Source of the DNA: Foliimonas ilicis
Lineage (GTDB): Bacteria; Pseudomonadota; Alphaproteobacteria; Rhizobiales; Rhizobiaceae
Assembly: GCF_039939195.1 (NCBI RefSeq)
Contig: NZ_JBDUUH010000006.1
Coordinates: 248,001-312,000 of the forward strand
DNA length: 64,000 bases
Direction of reading: 5' to 3'
Of this stretch, positions 17,849-26,494 are shown in pieces; positions within the stretch are counted from its first letter, which is position 1; the number at the start of each line of letters is the position of its first letter. A model generated the notes under the pieces. It saw nothing but the letters and a program-made list of their open reading frames with translations, was not told the DNA's origin and ran no database searches. Position numbers and translations under genes: made by a program.

Positions 17849-19000
17849 TTGCCTGCTTCTTACTTACATCTTCCAACGCAGCGGACCGCATCTCAGGATA
17901 ATGAGAGCATTTCCGCCCGGCTGGTTCTGCGCGGTCTCAAGAAAAAGCTGGGTGACACGGCTGCCGTCAATGGCATCGACCTCGAAGTTGCGACCGGCGA
18001 AAGCGTGGTCCTTTTGGGGCCAAGCGGTTGCGGCAAAACGACGACGTTGCGCATGGTCGCAGGGTTTCTACAGCCTGATGCAGGCGAGATTCATCTCGAC
18101 GGGGTTATGGCGTCGGATGCCAGTTTTGCGCTCCCGCCGGAAAAGCGGCATCTGGGAATGGTGTTCCAGACCTATGCGATTTGGCCCCATAAGACGGTAG
18201 CCGAGAATGTCGCCTATGGTTTGAAGATGGCGGGGAAACGGCGGGCTGAGATTCAGGCAGGCGTTACCTCCGCGCTGGAACTCGTGCAACTCGGTTCCCT
18301 CGCAAAGCGCTATCCAGCAGAGCTTTCGGGCGGGCAACAGCAACGCGTGGCACTGGCGCGCGCGTTGGTGACGCGGCCCTCGCTTCTGCTTCTGGACGAG
18401 CCGCTGTCAAATCTTGACGCCTCGTTGCGCGAGGAAATGCGGTTCGAGCTGCGCAATCTCCAGCGCGATCTGGGGATCACGTCTCTCTACGTCACCCATG
18501 ATCAGGACGAGGCTCTCGTGCTGGCTGACCGCATCGTGGTCATGAACAAGGGTCGGATCGAGCAAATCGGTACTCCGGAAGAAGTGTACCGCAAGCCAGC
18601 GAGCCGCTTTGTCGGCAGTTTTGTGGGAAGTGCCAATCTGCTGGATGGCACCGTCGTAAAGGTCGATGCCAAGGCTGGCCGCGTACTTTTGAAGCTCGAT
18701 ATTGGCGGGCAGTTCTGGAGCAACGGGCCGAAGGCTTGGGTAGAGCAGGTTGTGGTCGGCGCGCAGGCGACGACGTTGCTGCGTCCGCAGGATGTGCGTT
18801 TCAAGGTAGAGACCTCGGCTTCCGAGGAGCAGCCGATCGAGGCGAACTTCGTCTCGGAAGCCTTTCTCGGCAGGCATTATGAGTTGAAGCTTCAAGCCGC
18901 CGACACGCTGCTGCGCGTGCAGGCACGCGAGCGCGGTTCTTTTGTGGACGGCAAGACCCGGCTTTGGGCGCGGCCGGACAGCGCGTGGATTGTCGTATGA
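17849..19000 (+). CDS. Fbp/Pot-type ABC transporter ATPase
   Basis: The 383-residue ATPase has Walker A (LLGPSGCGKTTTLRMVAGF), Q-loop MVFQTYAIWPHKTV, signature LSGGQQQR, Walker B LLLLDEPLSNLDAS and VTHDQDEALVLADR, followed by a C-terminal TOBE-like domain (ANLLDGTVVKVD..LLRPQDVRF). This layout belongs to the iron(III)/spermidine/2-aminoethylphosphonate group, unlike the SsuB-type ATPases in the leftward operon. The start is TTG at 17849 with TGGAG upstream. The stop overlaps the permease start as ATGA. It likely powers uptake of the substrate oxidised by the flanking monooxygenases. Confidence 0.87.
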   Translation: MPASYLHLPTQRTASQDNESISARLVLRGLKKKLGDTAAVNGIDLEVATGESVVLLGPSGCGKTTTLRMVAGFLQPDAGEIHLDGVMASDASFALPPEKRHLGMVFQTYAIWPHKTVAENVAYGLKMAGKRRAEIQAGVTSALELVQLGSLAKRYPAELSGGQQQRVALARALVTRPSLLLLDEPLSNLDASLREEMRFELRNLQRDLGITSLYVTHDQDEALVLADRIVVMNKGRIEQIGTPEEVYRKPASRFVGSFVGSANLLDGTVVKVDAKAGRVLLKLDIGGQFWSNGPKAWVEQVVVGAQATTLLRPQDVRFKVETSASEEQPIEANFVSEAFLGRHYELKLQAADTLLRVQARERGSFVDGKTRLWARPDSAWIVV

Positions 19001-20736
19001 CCGACATAGCTGCACCTCACCAGCGTTACGACACGCGTCAGTTTTCTCTCGGCACGACATTGCGTCGTCGAATCTCGGCAATTCAGCCCGTTCGCGTGGT
19101 CGTCATCGGCGCGGCACTGGCCATTTTGTTCGCGCTGATCGCATATCCTCTGACGCTGCTGATTGGCTACAGCCTTATCGATCAACAGGGAAATTTGACC
19201 TTCGACACTTTTGGCGAGGCGTTCTCGCGCCGGGGTATGCTGACGGCCACGATGAATTCGGTGTGGCTGGTTTTCTGGGTCACGCTGGGAGCCTGCGCAC
19301 TCGGAATTCCGTTGGCCTGGATCGTGGCGCGCACCGATGCGCCGGGAAAATCGCTGGTCTTCCTGTCAGCAGGAATTTCCTTCGTTATCCCGACCTTCAT
19401 TTCGGTTATCTCGTGGATATTTCTGGCCGCGCCAAACTCCGGTTATCTCAACAAGTTTGCGATCGAATATCTCGGTTTTACGCATGCGCCATTGAATATT
19501 ATGAGCTTCGGCGGGTTGGTTTTCATCGAAATCATAGGTGTCTACCCGCTGGTGTTCTTTGCCGTGAACGTGGCGCTGAACAATATCGACTCCAGCCATG
19601 AACAGGCTGCCCGCGTGCTCGGCGCAAATCGTCTGCGGAGCACGCTCACCATCACGCTGCCGCTGGTGCGCCCGGCAATCCTTTCGGCAGTCATTCTGGT
19701 TATGCTGGATGCGTTGTCGTCCTTCGGCGCTCCTGCCGCCATCGGGACCATGGCCAATTTCTCGGTCATCACCACCAAGATATACGATTTGCTGACTTTC
19801 CCGCCAAAGTTCAATTATGCGGCGGCGGTCGCCATGCCGATCATGCTTTTCACGGCCATCAGCCTGCTGATCCAGAAATATGTGATCCGCGCCGAGAATT
19901 TCCGTACGCTTTCGGGCAAAGCAACGCCGGAGCAGGTCGTCACGCTCGGTCGCTGGCGTTGGCTGGCAGGGGGCTTTTGCCTGCTTGTCGCGGTTGTAAC
20001 CGCGATCCTGCCGCTGGGTTCGCTGGTTCTGCTTTCGCTGCTGACGAATTTCGGTGCGGATATCAATTTCGGAAATCTGGTCGGCAAGCACTACGCTCTG
20101 ATCATCGATCCATATTATCCGGCGTGGAGCTCGATCCTGCATTCGATCCTGCTGGCGCTCGCGACCGCGACAGTCTGCGCGACACTTGGGCTGGTGCTTG
20201 GCTGGATCGTCGAGAGGTTTCGCTTCTTCGGGCGCGAGCTGATCACTTTTCTCGTGATGATCGCCTACGGGTTCCCCTCGATCGCCTATGCGGTCGGTGT
20301 TCTTATGGGCTATGTGGATTTGTTCTACGGCACTTTGACACTGATTCTGATTTCCTATGCTGGCAAGCTGTTGCCGATCGCTTTTGTTATGGTGCGCAAC
20401 GGCATCCAGCAATTGTCGACCGATCTGGAAGAGGCGGCACGCATATCCGGTGCAGGCTGGCTTCGCAGCATCCGCGACGTGACTTTCCCGCTGGTGCGCG
20501 GCGCTGTCGGCATCGCCTGGGTCTTGGTCTTCTCTCTCAGCCTTCGCGAACTTTCCATGTCGGCAATCCTCGCCCAGTCGGACACGCAAGTGATGCCGAC
20601 TGTGGTGCTGCAATTCATCGAGGACGGTGCGGTGGAACTCGCGGCAGCACTCGCGGTGATTATCGTCGGCGTCAGCTTGGCGATGCTGCTTTTGGCCCGC
20701 GCCTTCAATCGTAAAAAGACGACCGCCATCACGTAA
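18997..20736 (+). CDS. Fbp-type two-domain ABC transporter permease
   Basis: The 579-residue membrane protein has two tandem BPD_transp_1 domains and about twelve membrane segments. Each half carries a coupling loop (HEQAARVLGANRLRSTLTIT in the first, EEAARISGAGWLRSIRDVTF in the second), as in fused permeases of the iron/thiamine type. The start at 18997 is chosen for its 4-base ATGA overlap with the ATPase gene; an upstream in-frame ATG at 18964 lies inside that gene. It partners with the ATPase before it and the binding protein at 23762, with two enzyme genes between, an unusual split. Confidence 0.87.
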   Translation: MTDIAAPHQRYDTRQFSLGTTLRRRISAIQPVRVVVIGAALAILFALIAYPLTLLIGYSLIDQQGNLTFDTFGEAFSRRGMLTATMNSVWLVFWVTLGACALGIPLAWIVARTDAPGKSLVFLSAGISFVIPTFISVISWIFLAAPNSGYLNKFAIEYLGFTHAPLNIMSFGGLVFIEIIGVYPLVFFAVNVALNNIDSSHEQAARVLGANRLRSTLTITLPLVRPAILSAVILVMLDALSSFGAPAAIGTMANFSVITTKIYDLLTFPPKFNYAAAVAMPIMLFTAISLLIQKYVIRAENFRTLSGKATPEQVVTLGRWRWLAGGFCLLVAVVTAILPLGSLVLLSLLTNFGADINFGNLVGKHYALIIDPYYPAWSSILHSILLALATATVCATLGLVLGWIVERFRFFGRELITFLVMIAYGFPSIAYAVGVLMGYVDLFYGTLTLILISYAGKLLPIAFVMVRNGIQQLSTDLEEAARISGAGWLRSIRDVTFPLVRGAVGIAWVLVFSLSLRELSMSAILAQSDTQVMPTVVLQFIEDGAVELAAALAVIIVGVSLAMLLLARAFNRKKTTAIT

Positions 20737-20747
20737 CAGGAACAGCA

Positions 20748-22313
20748 ATGACACGAGAATTTTCGCCCAAACCATTCGACGAGACATGGGATGTTCTGGT
20801 CGTGGGCTTCGGCTTTGCCGGCGCGGCTTCGGCAATCGCTGCCCACGATGCAGGCGCACGGGTGCTTTTGATAGAAAAAATGCCTGACCCCGGCGGCATC
20901 TCAATCTGCGCGGGTGGCGGCGTTCGCAGCATCACCGATCTGCCGCGCGGGCGCGAATACATTCGCCACAGCGCAGGGCCGGATGTGCCCGATGTCGTGC
21001 TCGATGCCATTTCTTCGGGCATGACCGAACTGGAGGCGTATTTTCGCGAACTCGCGAAGGTGAACGGTGCTGAAATCGTGCTGCGCGATCGCGGCGGTAA
21101 TTATCCGTTTCCGGGGCACGATGCGCTTGGCATCGTCGAGGTCGCATCCATTCCCGGCTTCGATGCACGCAAAGAATATCCGCATGCGCGTGGACGCCTG
21201 CTTGGACCCAATGTGTTCAAGCTGCTTCACGACAATATACGCTCGCGTGGCATCGAGGTGCGGCTGAGCACTGCGGCAGAGCGTCTGATTACGGAGTCGG
21301 GCGAGGTGACGGGGGCGGTCGTCCGGCAAGGGGATGCTGTCAGTCGAATAGCCGCGCGGCGTGGCGTGATCCTTGCGACAGGCGGGTTCGAGGCAGACCC
21401 GGAATTCCAACGCAAATATTGGCAGATACGCCCGGTCTTGCCTGTTGCCACGCGTGGCAACACCGGCGACGGCATCCGCATGGCGCAGGCTGTGGGGGCT
21501 GATCTTTGGCATATGTGGAATTTCCATGGTTCTTACGGGTTCCGCCATCCCGACCCCGATTATCCTTATGCGCTTCGTGTGAAGCGCCTGCCGGATTGGA
21601 CGCCGCAGGTGCGGGAGCCTGACGTTCGCATGTCGTGGATCATCCTCGACAGCACAGGGCGGCGCTTCATGAACGAATACCATCCCTATGTGCAGGATAC
21701 CGGTCATCGCCCGCTCGATGAATTCGATCCGGTGACGCAAAAGTTCCCGAAAATCCCGGCCTATCTCATTCTGGATGAGGAGGGGCGCAAGCTCTACCCT
21801 CTCGGTCAGGCTGTCGTGAACGATAGCTCGGTGGAGCCCTATGAGTGGAGCGGCGACAATCTGCGCGAGGTCGAGAACGGCATACTGAAGCGGGCCGACA
21901 CGGTTGAAGAACTCGCGGCTCTGATCGGTGCTGATCCGAAGGTTTTGGCGGAAAGTCTGGATCGATGGAACGCCTCAGTCGAGGCGGAAGAAGACACGGC
22001 TTTCGGCCGCCCCGGTGGCTCTCTCTTTGCGGTGAAGCAAGCGCCGTTTTACGTCGGCACGCTTTGGCCGGTCGTTAACAACACGCAGGGCGGGCCTGTG
22101 CATGATGAAAAGCAGCGGGTCATCAATGCGCATGGCGAAGTCATCCCGCGGCTCTACGAGGCCGGTGAAATAGGCTCGATCTGGGGCTTTCTCTATCTCG
22201 GCGCAGGCAATCTCGCCGAGTGCTTCGTCACCGGCCAGATCGCGGGCAAGGAAGCTGCAAGCCAATCGGACTGGACCGAGAGTGCCAGCAAGCTTCTGGC
22301 CGTGAGCCAGTAA
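20748..22313 (+). CDS. FAD-dependent oxidoreductase (fumarate reductase/ketosteroid dehydrogenase-like)
   Basis: The 521-residue flavoprotein has an N-terminal dinucleotide fold (DVLVVGFGFAGAASAIAAHD, then VLLIEK), the SICAGGGVRS segment, GVILATGGFEADPEFQRKYW and a C-terminal FAD-binding GGPVHDEKQRVIN..IPRLYEAGEIGSIW..LGAGNLAECFVTG. This belongs to the FAD_binding_2 family, whose members reduce or dehydrogenate C-C bonds in fumarate-like or steroid substrates. AGGAA precedes the ATG. Its place between a permease and a DszA-type monooxygenase suggests it acts on the carbon skeleton of the imported sulfur compound. The exact reaction cannot be read. Confidence 0.82.
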   Translation: MTREFSPKPFDETWDVLVVGFGFAGAASAIAAHDAGARVLLIEKMPDPGGISICAGGGVRSITDLPRGREYIRHSAGPDVPDVVLDAISSGMTELEAYFRELAKVNGAEIVLRDRGGNYPFPGHDALGIVEVASIPGFDARKEYPHARGRLLGPNVFKLLHDNIRSRGIEVRLSTAAERLITESGEVTGAVVRQGDAVSRIAARRGVILATGGFEADPEFQRKYWQIRPVLPVATRGNTGDGIRMAQAVGADLWHMWNFHGSYGFRHPDPDYPYALRVKRLPDWTPQVREPDVRMSWIILDSTGRRFMNEYHPYVQDTGHRPLDEFDPVTQKFPKIPAYLILDEEGRKLYPLGQAVVNDSSVEPYEWSGDNLREVENGILKRADTVEELAALIGADPKVLAESLDRWNASVEAEEDTAFGRPGGSLFAVKQAPFYVGTLWPVVNNTQGGPVHDEKQRVINAHGEVIPRLYEAGEIGSIWGFLYLGAGNLAECFVTGQIAGKEAASQSDWTESASKLLAVSQ

Positions 22314-22326
22314 TGGATTTCCGAAC

Positions 22327-23715
22327 ATGACCACTAAATCTGGACATATGGCCCTTGGAGCCTTTCTTTATCCTACGGGCCACCACGCTGCGGCTTGGCG
22401 CCATCCTGATGCGCAGGCCGATGCAGGCGTTAATTTCCGCCATTATGCGGAACTTGCCAAAGCTGCCGAAGCGGCGAAGTTCGATCTCCTGTTTCTGGCG
22501 GATAGCGCCGGAGCCAGAGGCGAAGATTGGGGCGCTCTGGCACGCTTCTCAACACACTATGTCGCGCAGTTTGAGCCGCTGACTCTTCTCAGTGGGCTGG
22601 CGGCCGTCACCGAGCGCATCGGCCTCGTCGCCACCGCTTCAACCACTTACAACGAGCCTTACATACTGGCGCGCAAGTTTGCGTCGCTCGATCATATCAG
22701 CGGCGGGCGCGCAGGCTGGAATCTCGTAACTTCGGGAAATGAGGCGGAAGCTTACAATTTCGGCCGGGAGCAGCATCTTGCCCATGGAGACCGCTACCGG
22801 CGCGCGACCGAGTTTCTGGGTGTCGCCCAGGGCCTGTGGGACAGTTGGGAAGACGAGGCTTTCATCCGCGACAAGGAAAGCGGTGTATTCTTCGACCCCG
22901 ACAAGGTCTATAAGCTGGACCATCGCGGTGAATTCTTCGGCGTCCGTGGTCCGCTGAACATTCCGCGTTCACCTCAGGGCTGGCCGGTTCTGGTGCAGGC
23001 GGGATCTTCGGGTGCCGGCAAGGCGCTTGCCGGTGCTTCCGCCGAGATCGTCTTTACTGCGCAACAGACGCTTGCCGATGCGCAGGCCTTTTATCGGGAC
23101 GTGAAACAGCAAGCGGTAGAGCATGGGCGCTCGCCCGATGACGTCAAAATCATGCCGGGCATATTCCCTGTTGTCGGGCGCACGGAAGAAGAAGCGCGGG
23201 CCAAATTTGACCAGCTTCAGAATCTTATTCATCCGGATGTCGCCTTGTCGATACTGGAGCACAGGCTCGGCATACCTCTGCGCCACCTGCCGCACGATGC
23301 GCCGGTGCCCACGGATATTCCGATTACCAATGCGGCCCAGAGTCGCCAGACACTACTGTTGGAACTGGGGCAGCGCGAGAAGCTGTCGATCCTGCAACTG
23401 GCGCTTCGGGTCGCCGGAGCGCGCGGCCACTGGCAGGTTGTGGGAGCGCCCGAACAGATTGCTGACGCGATGGAGGATCGCTTCGTCAATGGCGGTGCTG
23501 ACGGTTTCAACGTCATGCCGCCTTACCTGCCCGGAGGTCTGACCGACTTCATAGAACTGGTTCTGCCGGAGCTGCGAAAGCGCGGCCTGTTCCGAACCGA
23601 ATATGAAGGCCGGACCCTGCGCGAGCATCTTGGGCTCAAACGTCCGGCCAGAAATCACAAGCATAACAAGGCGATCGATGGTGCCGCGCATGCAGAAGCG
23701 GCAGTCGAAAGCTGA
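22327..23715 (+). CDS. DszA/NtaA/SnaA-family FMNH2-dependent monooxygenase (copy 3)
   Basis: This 462-residue member of the same family as the genes at 11878 and 16475 has LGAFLYPTGHHAAAWRHPDA, FDLLFLADSAGA, FEPLTLLSGLAAVTERIGLV, YILARKFASLDHISGGRAGW and the ending GGLTDFIELVLPELRKRGLF. The ending is nearly the same as the remnant at 5537, so that remnant derives from this subtype. It lies between the flavoprotein gene and the binding-protein gene of the Fbp-like transporter. Expected need: FMNH2 from a separate reductase. Substrate unknown. Confidence 0.88.
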   Translation: MTTKSGHMALGAFLYPTGHHAAAWRHPDAQADAGVNFRHYAELAKAAEAAKFDLLFLADSAGARGEDWGALARFSTHYVAQFEPLTLLSGLAAVTERIGLVATASTTYNEPYILARKFASLDHISGGRAGWNLVTSGNEAEAYNFGREQHLAHGDRYRRATEFLGVAQGLWDSWEDEAFIRDKESGVFFDPDKVYKLDHRGEFFGVRGPLNIPRSPQGWPVLVQAGSSGAGKALAGASAEIVFTAQQTLADAQAFYRDVKQQAVEHGRSPDDVKIMPGIFPVVGRTEEEARAKFDQLQNLIHPDVALSILEHRLGIPLRHLPHDAPVPTDIPITNAAQSRQTLLLELGQREKLSILQLALRVAGARGHWQVVGAPEQIADAMEDRFVNGGADGFNVMPPYLPGGLTDFIELVLPELRKRGLFRTEYEGRTLREHLGLKRPARNHKHNKAIDGAAHAEAAVES

Positions 23716-23761
23716 CCAAATCCAGTTGAAAATTGAACCCATTACTCTTGGAGCAACATTG

Positions 23762-24829
23762 ATGACGATCACCAAAAGACATTTCCTCAAGGCCGTTGCA
23801 GCGTTGAGTCTTGCCGCCACCCTGAACGCGCCGGTTTCAGCTTCGGCCGAAACGCTGCCGGAGCGCTTCGCCGATCTCTACGCAGAAGCGAAGAAGGAAG
23901 GGCAGGTCGTTTTTTACACATCCTACCGTCAGGAAACGAGCACGGCTGTCTTGGACTTCTGGCGCAAGACATTTCCCGACGTTCGTCTGAACATCGTCCA
24001 GAAACAGACACTGGATCTCATTCCGACAATCGAGGCTGAAAAAGCCGCGGGCCGTACAAATCCGGATGTCACCTTCATCAGCCAGCGCTTCATTCTCAAT
24101 GGATGGCGCGACAAGGGCTGGCTGACCGCACATAAGGTGAGCGATTTCGAGAAGATCAGCGGGTACTTCCGCGAGGATGACGGGTATTTCACAGCCGTCG
24201 GCGCGACGCTTTTGTCCGCGGCCTACAATCCAAAAGTGTACACAGATCCGTCCCTACTGCCCAAGAAGATCACCGACTTCCTCGACCCGAAATGGAAGGG
24301 AAAGATCGTGTTTTCCGATCCGCGCACGGCTTCTTCGCAGTTGACGTGGTTCCAGACGTTGTTGGCCCACAAGATCATCGATTGGGATACGATCGCCGGC
24401 TTGGCCGAACAGGATTTTCTCTTCACGCGCGGCAATGCTGAATCGGTTCGCCTGCTCGTTGCCGGCGAGCGCGACCTGTCGCCATTGATCTCCTCGCAGA
24501 ATGTGATCACAGCGAAGGAACGCGGCCAAAACATCGAGTCCTACATTCTGGAAGAAGGCGTGGTTGCGAACGAGCAGTATCTGGCGATCTTTGAAGGCGG
24601 CCCGAACCCGGCAGCGGCAAAGCTGCTGGTCGAGGTTCTTGCAAGCGCCGAAGGTCAGGACGTCGTCTCGCAGGCGGGATCTTACATCCCGACCCATCCC
24701 GACACGCCGATCCCGGGCGGACTGCCGCGCTTGAGCGAACTCAAGATCATTGTCGCCGATCAGGACATCGGTGGTAAGGCGTCTGAGGAATTCCTTGAAA
24801 AGTTCGACGAGGTCTTCAAACGTCAGTGA
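23762..24829 (+). CDS. Fbp-like extracellular solute-binding protein (family 1)
   Basis: The 355-residue protein has a signal peptide (KRHFLKAVAALSLAATLNAP, cleavage near ASA) and the family features AKKEGQVVFYTSYRQETSTA, SAAYNPKVY, LDPKWKGKIVFSDPRTASS and VSQAGSYIPTHPD. These place it among iron(III)/AEP-type binding proteins, but no adjacent Tyr-Tyr pair of the kind FbpA uses for iron is present. An organic ligand is therefore more likely, consistent with the enzymes around it. The start at 23762 follows TTGGAG by 8 bases. Longer in-frame starts lie inside the monooxygenase gene. Confidence 0.82.
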   Translation: MTITKRHFLKAVAALSLAATLNAPVSASAETLPERFADLYAEAKKEGQVVFYTSYRQETSTAVLDFWRKTFPDVRLNIVQKQTLDLIPTIEAEKAAGRTNPDVTFISQRFILNGWRDKGWLTAHKVSDFEKISGYFREDDGYFTAVGATLLSAAYNPKVYTDPSLLPKKITDFLDPKWKGKIVFSDPRTASSQLTWFQTLLAHKIIDWDTIAGLAEQDFLFTRGNAESVRLLVAGERDLSPLISSQNVITAKERGQNIESYILEEGVVANEQYLAIFEGGPNPAAAKLLVEVLASAEGQDVVSQAGSYIPTHPDTPIPGGLPRLSELKIIVADQDIGGKASEEFLEKFDEVFKRQ

Positions 24830-24838
24830 GCAGATTAC

Positions 24839-24862
24839 GGCCCCGTCCTCACAGGCGGGGTC
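24839..24862 (+). terminator. GC-rich hairpin between binding-protein and rhodanese genes
   Basis: CCCCG (24841-24845) pairs with CGGGG (24856-24860) across a 10-base loop, and the stem can extend by two pairs. It lies 10 bases after the binding-protein stop and has no following T-run. It may set a step-down in expression between transporter and downstream enzymes. Confidence 0.35.
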
Positions 24863-24885
24863 GGCACAATCACCGGAGATAAATC

Positions 24886-26481
24886 TTGACTGCCACCTTG
24901 CCGAGCATCGACGCAAAGACCCTTCACGCCAGACTGCGCGCTGACAAAGAGCTTGCCTTGCTGGACATAAGGGAGGAGGGCCTGTTTGCCGAGGATCATA
25001 TTCTCGCCGCCTCCAATGTGCCCTTCAGCCGTATCGAGCGGATACTCAGCGCCTTGGTGCCGCGGGTCGGCACGCCGATCGTTCTCGTGGACGATGGCGA
25101 AGGCCTGGCGGAGCGTGCGGCACCCTTGTTCCGCCACGCGGGCTATGTCGAGGTTTCCGTACTTTCAGGCGGTGTAGCTGCCTGGAAGGCTGCGGGATTT
25201 GAGACGTTCGAGGGTGTCTATGTGCCCAGCAAAGCCTTCGGCGAATTCGTGGAGGTGAGCTATGAGACACCACACATTACCGCTGCCCAACTTGAGCAGA
25301 AACGCGACGCGGGCGAAAATGTCGTCCTGATCGATAGCCGTCCCTTCGACGAATACAACTGGATTACAATCCCCGGTGCCATCGATTTGCCCGGGGGTGA
25401 ACTTGTGCTGCGGGTGAAGGAAACGGTGAAGGATGACTCTGCGCTGGTAGTGGTGAATTGCGGCGGGCGGACACGCTCGATCATTGGCGCGCAGACACTC
25501 ATCGATGCCGGCCTGCCCAACAAGGTCGTTTCGCTGAAAGACGGAACGCAAGGATGGCATCTCTCGGGTCGTGAAGTCGAACGCGGCGCGACCCGTATTG
25601 CGCCACAGCCGACGGCAGAGGCTCTCGATTGGGCGCGATCGGCAGCCGCGCGGTTATCGGAAAATTTCGGGGTTAAGACTGTCTCGACCGATCAGTTGGC
25701 GCAGTTTGTGAGCGAACAGGACAGCGTCGCGCTTTATCGCTTCGATGTCCGCGATCCGGCGGAATTCCGGGCCGGACATTTGAAAGGTTTTCTGTCGGCG
25801 CCCGGCGGGCAGCTTGTTCAGGCGACAGACACATTCATCGCCGTGCGTCAGGCACGCATTGTGCTGACCGATAGCGATGGCGTACGGGCTCGCACTGCCG
25901 CTGCATGGCTCAACCGAATGGGTTTCGCCTGGGTGTTCGTGCTTGATGCGCAAGATGGAGATGCCGAGCTTGAGACAGGCGATGCGCCGGAGACGATCCT
26001 GACGCTTGACGCTGTTTCAGTAGAAGAGATTTCCGCGTCGGAACTGGCGTCGTTGGTGGGAAAGAACGAGACAGTCGTCGTTGATTTCGCCACGAGCCGT
26101 CAGTATCGCGCAGGTCACATTCCCGGTGCGTGGTTCGCCGTTCGCGGTCGTCTTGTCGAAGATGTGGCCGCGCTTCCAAAAGCGGAGCATTATGTGGTGA
26201 CGTCGCCGGATGGAGTCTTTGCCCGGCTCGGTGGAGCCGAACTGGCGGCTGCCACCGGCGCTTCCGTGACTGTTCTGAAAGGTGGAACCAACGGCTGGGT
26301 CCAGGCTGATCTTGCGCTGCAGCGTAATGAGGAATTTTTAGCCTCGGAACCGAACGATGTGTTCCTGAAGGCATTTGAGCGTCGCGAAAAACGTGAGGAA
26401 GCGATGCGCCAGTACCTTCAATGGGAACTCGATCTCGTTGAACAGGTTCGCCGCGACGGCACATTGTCCTTCAATCTTTGA
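24886..26481 (+). CDS. Four-domain rhodanese-like sulfurtransferase with one active-site Cys
   Basis: The 531-residue protein is built of four rhodanese modules (about 1-110, 125-235, 262-365 and 378-475), each with the LLDIRE/LIDSRP/FDVRDPAEF/VVDFATSRQY-type entry and GHxxGA motif. Only the second has the catalytic cysteine, C192 in VVVNCGGRTRS. The equivalent loops have VLVDDGEG (domain 1), VLTDSDGV (domain 3) and VTSPDGV (domain 4). So one domain can carry a persulfide and three may bind or regulate. The start is TTG at 24886 after GGAG. A sulfur-transfer step fits the organosulfur operon; acceptor unknown. Confidence 0.85.
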   Translation: MTATLPSIDAKTLHARLRADKELALLDIREEGLFAEDHILAASNVPFSRIERILSALVPRVGTPIVLVDDGEGLAERAAPLFRHAGYVEVSVLSGGVAAWKAAGFETFEGVYVPSKAFGEFVEVSYETPHITAAQLEQKRDAGENVVLIDSRPFDEYNWITIPGAIDLPGGELVLRVKETVKDDSALVVVNCGGRTRSIIGAQTLIDAGLPNKVVSLKDGTQGWHLSGREVERGATRIAPQPTAEALDWARSAAARLSENFGVKTVSTDQLAQFVSEQDSVALYRFDVRDPAEFRAGHLKGFLSAPGGQLVQATDTFIAVRQARIVLTDSDGVRARTAAAWLNRMGFAWVFVLDAQDGDAELETGDAPETILTLDAVSVEEISASELASLVGKNETVVVDFATSRQYRAGHIPGAWFAVRGRLVEDVAALPKAEHYVVTSPDGVFARLGGAELAAATGASVTVLKGGTNGWVQADLALQRNEEFLASEPNDVFLKAFERREKREEAMRQYLQWELDLVEQVRRDGTLSFNL

Positions 26482-26494
26482 CGAGGAGCGTGGC

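Noticed and set aside
19366..20904. Antisense frame of 512 codons opposite the fused permease
   Set aside because: Charged, His/Gln/Arg-rich sequence typical of the complement of membrane-protein codons; no start context or family.
17849..24829. Iron(III) import as the role of the Fbp-like transporter
   Set aside because: The binding protein has no adjacent Tyr-Tyr pair, no iron-related genes are near, and monooxygenase genes are inserted within the operon.
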